This document shows, in pieces, positions 7,084 to 8,213 of a stretch of DNA of 8,213 nucleotides. Positions within the stretch are counted from its first letter, which is position 1. The number at the start of each line of letters is the position of its first letter. Both the position numbers and the translations under genes were made by a program. Source of the stretch: Gemmatimonadota bacterium (GTDB lineage Bacteria > 4572-55 > J002); contig RFFQ01000074.1 in assembly GCA_003697105.1 (NCBI GenBank), forward strand, positions 1 to 8,213, written 5' to 3'. The notes beneath the pieces are model-generated. The model was not told the DNA's origin. It searched no databases and was given only the letters and a program-made list of their open reading frames with translations.

Positions 7084-7425
7084 CTACTTTCTATATTTAA
7101 GATGGCTAATGCAACCGCTCCGGCAATCCGATGCCCCAAAACGGGGAATCAAAATCTCCCCTGCCGTTTGTTGGTTGAGTTCACATTCTGGCACTGTGGA
7201 TCGAATGACATCAACGACCGCAACTGCGGGATGTGCCAGCAGATAATCGATATGCCATTTCAGGGTTTTAGTGGTTCTTAAATGTCGCCGGATGCGGGCT
7301 TCCAAATGCCGCTTGGCACTTCCGGTGTAGATGTATTCCCCTACGGGGAACTCGAAGACACCTAACTTTCCCACCGTAAGAGAGACCGGTTCGCTGACGC
7401 GGATGACCAGCTGATAGCTCTGCAT
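7084..7425 (-). CDS. DUF123-type GIY-YIG nuclease family protein
   Basis: 113 residues. The family marks are in order: GEYIYTGSA (29-37, the GIY-YIG core in its Y-IYTG form), LEARIRRHLR (41-50, with the conserved Arg residues), KWHIDYLL (56-63), PECELNQ (79-85), and FGASDCRSGC then SHLKY (96-111). The paired Cys81, Cys101, Cys105 and the terminal His108 are typical of this group and may bind metal. The length equals the stand-alone family, which is common in archaea and scattered in bacteria and is sometimes fused to endonuclease III, suggesting a DNA repair or processing role; direct activity is not established. The ATG at 7425 immediately follows the upstream TAA (TAAATG), so translation is very likely by reinitiation; no strong Shine-Dalgarno site is seen. 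Confidence 0.9.
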   Translation of the reverse strand: MQSYQLVIRVSEPVSLTVGKLGVFEFPVGEYIYTGSAKRHLEARIRRHLRTTKTLKWHIDYLLAHPAVAVVDVIRSTVPECELNQQTAGEILIPRFGASDCRSGCISHLKYRK

Positions 7426-8097
7426 TTACCGGATTGCCTGCCGTACCGCGGTCACGAACGTATAAAAAAGCGGTGTTGGCAATGTTCGCCCCTCCCGATC
7501 CAGTGACGCAAACATTTTTTGGCGGATGCCGTTCGGGAGTTCAATCTGCACCCCAGCGCGATTCTGGTTGCGGTTACAGATATTGTTCAGATTTGTGCCG
7601 GCATAGGCCGGGTGTTCGTCCACCTGAAAACCGTATGCCTGCAAGCTATTTTCCAACCGGTGGCGAGTATATCTATCCCGCCCGCCGACATAAATGGTAT
7701 CAGACTGAGATGACAAACCGTGTAGCGTGATGGTACGTCGGGAGTGGTGAACCAGATTCAGCGCAACCGGCTCATCAAAGGTGGTGCTGGTCAGATGTAA
7801 ATTGCTATTACCTTCCAGTTTAATCCCGGAAAAGCTATAGCACGTGTAATCAGAGCCTGCAATAGCGAATGCCAGCTCTGTGGTACCCGGTTCAATACCG
7901 CCGCCGTGGGGCGCCAGAATTACAACGTCTGGTAATTGTCGTAAAACCTCAATTTGATAATCCGTGCCCTGACGTTCATGTTGTTTCAGTAGATGGTAAC
8001 TCCCGTATGTGCTGGGAGTACCCACATCCGAACCTTTGCAAAGCGATGACAAACCAAAAAGCACGAAGATCAGCCCGGCAACTATTTTGATGTTCAT
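7426..8097 (-). CDS. Exported poly-gamma-glutamate hydrolase-like zinc amidohydrolase
   Basis: 223 residues. ATG at 8097 has AAGGA 7 bases upstream. Residues 1 to about 23 form a signal peptide (Lys4, hydrophobic core through SSLC). Cys20 is preceded by Leu, so a lipobox is not convincing. The body matches the PghP/YjqB family: YGSYHLLKQH (31-40), APHGGGIEPGTTELAFAIAG (62-81), LHGL (125-128), VGGRDR (137-142), NRNQNRAGVQIEL (175-187). By analogy with the carboxypeptidase-like fold of phage PghP, His64, Glu69 and His126 would hold zinc and Glu186 would be the catalytic glutamate. The family cleaves gamma-glutamyl bonds of poly-gamma-glutamate; in phages it strips host capsules. Export suggests action on an extracellular polymer, its own or a neighbour's. 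It is the first gene of an operon with two nuclease genes, which is odd for a capsule enzyme. Confidence 0.85.
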   Translation of the reverse strand: MNIKIVAGLIFVLFGLSSLCKGSDVGTPSTYGSYHLLKQHERQGTDYQIEVLRQLPDVVILAPHGGGIEPGTTELAFAIAGSDYTCYSFSGIKLEGNSNLHLTSTTFDEPVALNLVHHSRRTITLHGLSSQSDTIYVGGRDRYTRHRLENSLQAYGFQVDEHPAYAGTNLNNICNRNQNRAGVQIELPNGIRQKMFASLDREGRTLPTPLFYTFVTAVRQAIR

Positions 8098-8213
8098 TTT
8101 AAATTCCTTCTAAGTCCTGAAAACTCTGGAAAAGTGGTTTTTTATTGATTTATGGTGTCCTTTTGAGTATGAACCCTATTTTGTATTTTTGATGAGGATG
8201 TTGATTATGATGC
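8098..8213 (-). other. AT-rich leader upstream of the three-gene operon
   Basis: 116 bases to the window edge with no supported gene. It contains the AAGGA ribosome binding site at about 8105-8109. A promoter is expected here but I found no -35/-10 pair I would trust. On the minus strand a short stretch around 8107-8128 (AGAGTTTTCAGGACTT) resembles part of the terminator hairpin at 5390-5424, without forming a hairpin itself. Confidence 0.35.

Noticed and set aside
8028-8045. Lipoprotein signal in the poly-gamma-glutamate hydrolase-like protein (Cys20)
   Set aside because: The residue before Cys20 is Leu, where a lipobox needs Gly, Ala or Ser; an ordinary Sec signal is more likely.

Overview
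The window comes from an uncultured-looking bacterium of medium GC content. All genes I can support lie on the minus strand. Shine-Dalgarno sites are clear (AGGAGG, GGAGG or AAGGA, 6-9 bases before most starts). The content, a multi-domain secreted CARDB protein opening with a YFWDTDPG module, a secreted beta-helix protein, a DUF123-type GIY-YIG protein and a YprB-type RNase H-like protein, fits a marine or environmental member of the FCB group or a candidate phylum. This placement is an inference from gene content; no phylogenetic marker is present.

Layout, in the direction of transcription (high to low coordinates). (1) 8098-8213 is an AT-rich leader. (2) 8097-6197 is a tight three-gene operon: a secreted poly-gamma-glutamate hydrolase-like protein, a GIY-YIG protein (its ATG directly follows the upstream TAA) and a DEDD-type RNase H-like exonuclease (5-base gap). 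(3) 6094-6196 is an intergenic region with a good sigma70-type promoter. (4) 6093-5773 encodes a small cupin. (5) 5660-5428 is a small unrecognised gene that appears to be broken by one frameshift; it is followed 3 bases later by a textbook intrinsic terminator (5424-5390). (6) 5279-4245 encodes a secreted right-handed beta-helix protein. (7) 4187 to the left edge encodes at least 1395 residues of a secreted protein with seven tandem CARDB repeats, then a PPC-like domain, a TIG/IPT-like domain and an unassigned domain. It is cut by the window edge.

The two surface-protein genes (6, 7) are 57 bases apart and probably share a transcript; both products carry Sec signal peptides. The operon at the right joins one exported hydrolase to two predicted cytoplasmic nucleases, a combination I cannot explain from known pathways. 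I saw no tRNA, rRNA, CRISPR array, insertion sequence or integration site. Apart from the new or unusual points listed as findings, I see no evidence for a complete undescribed system.
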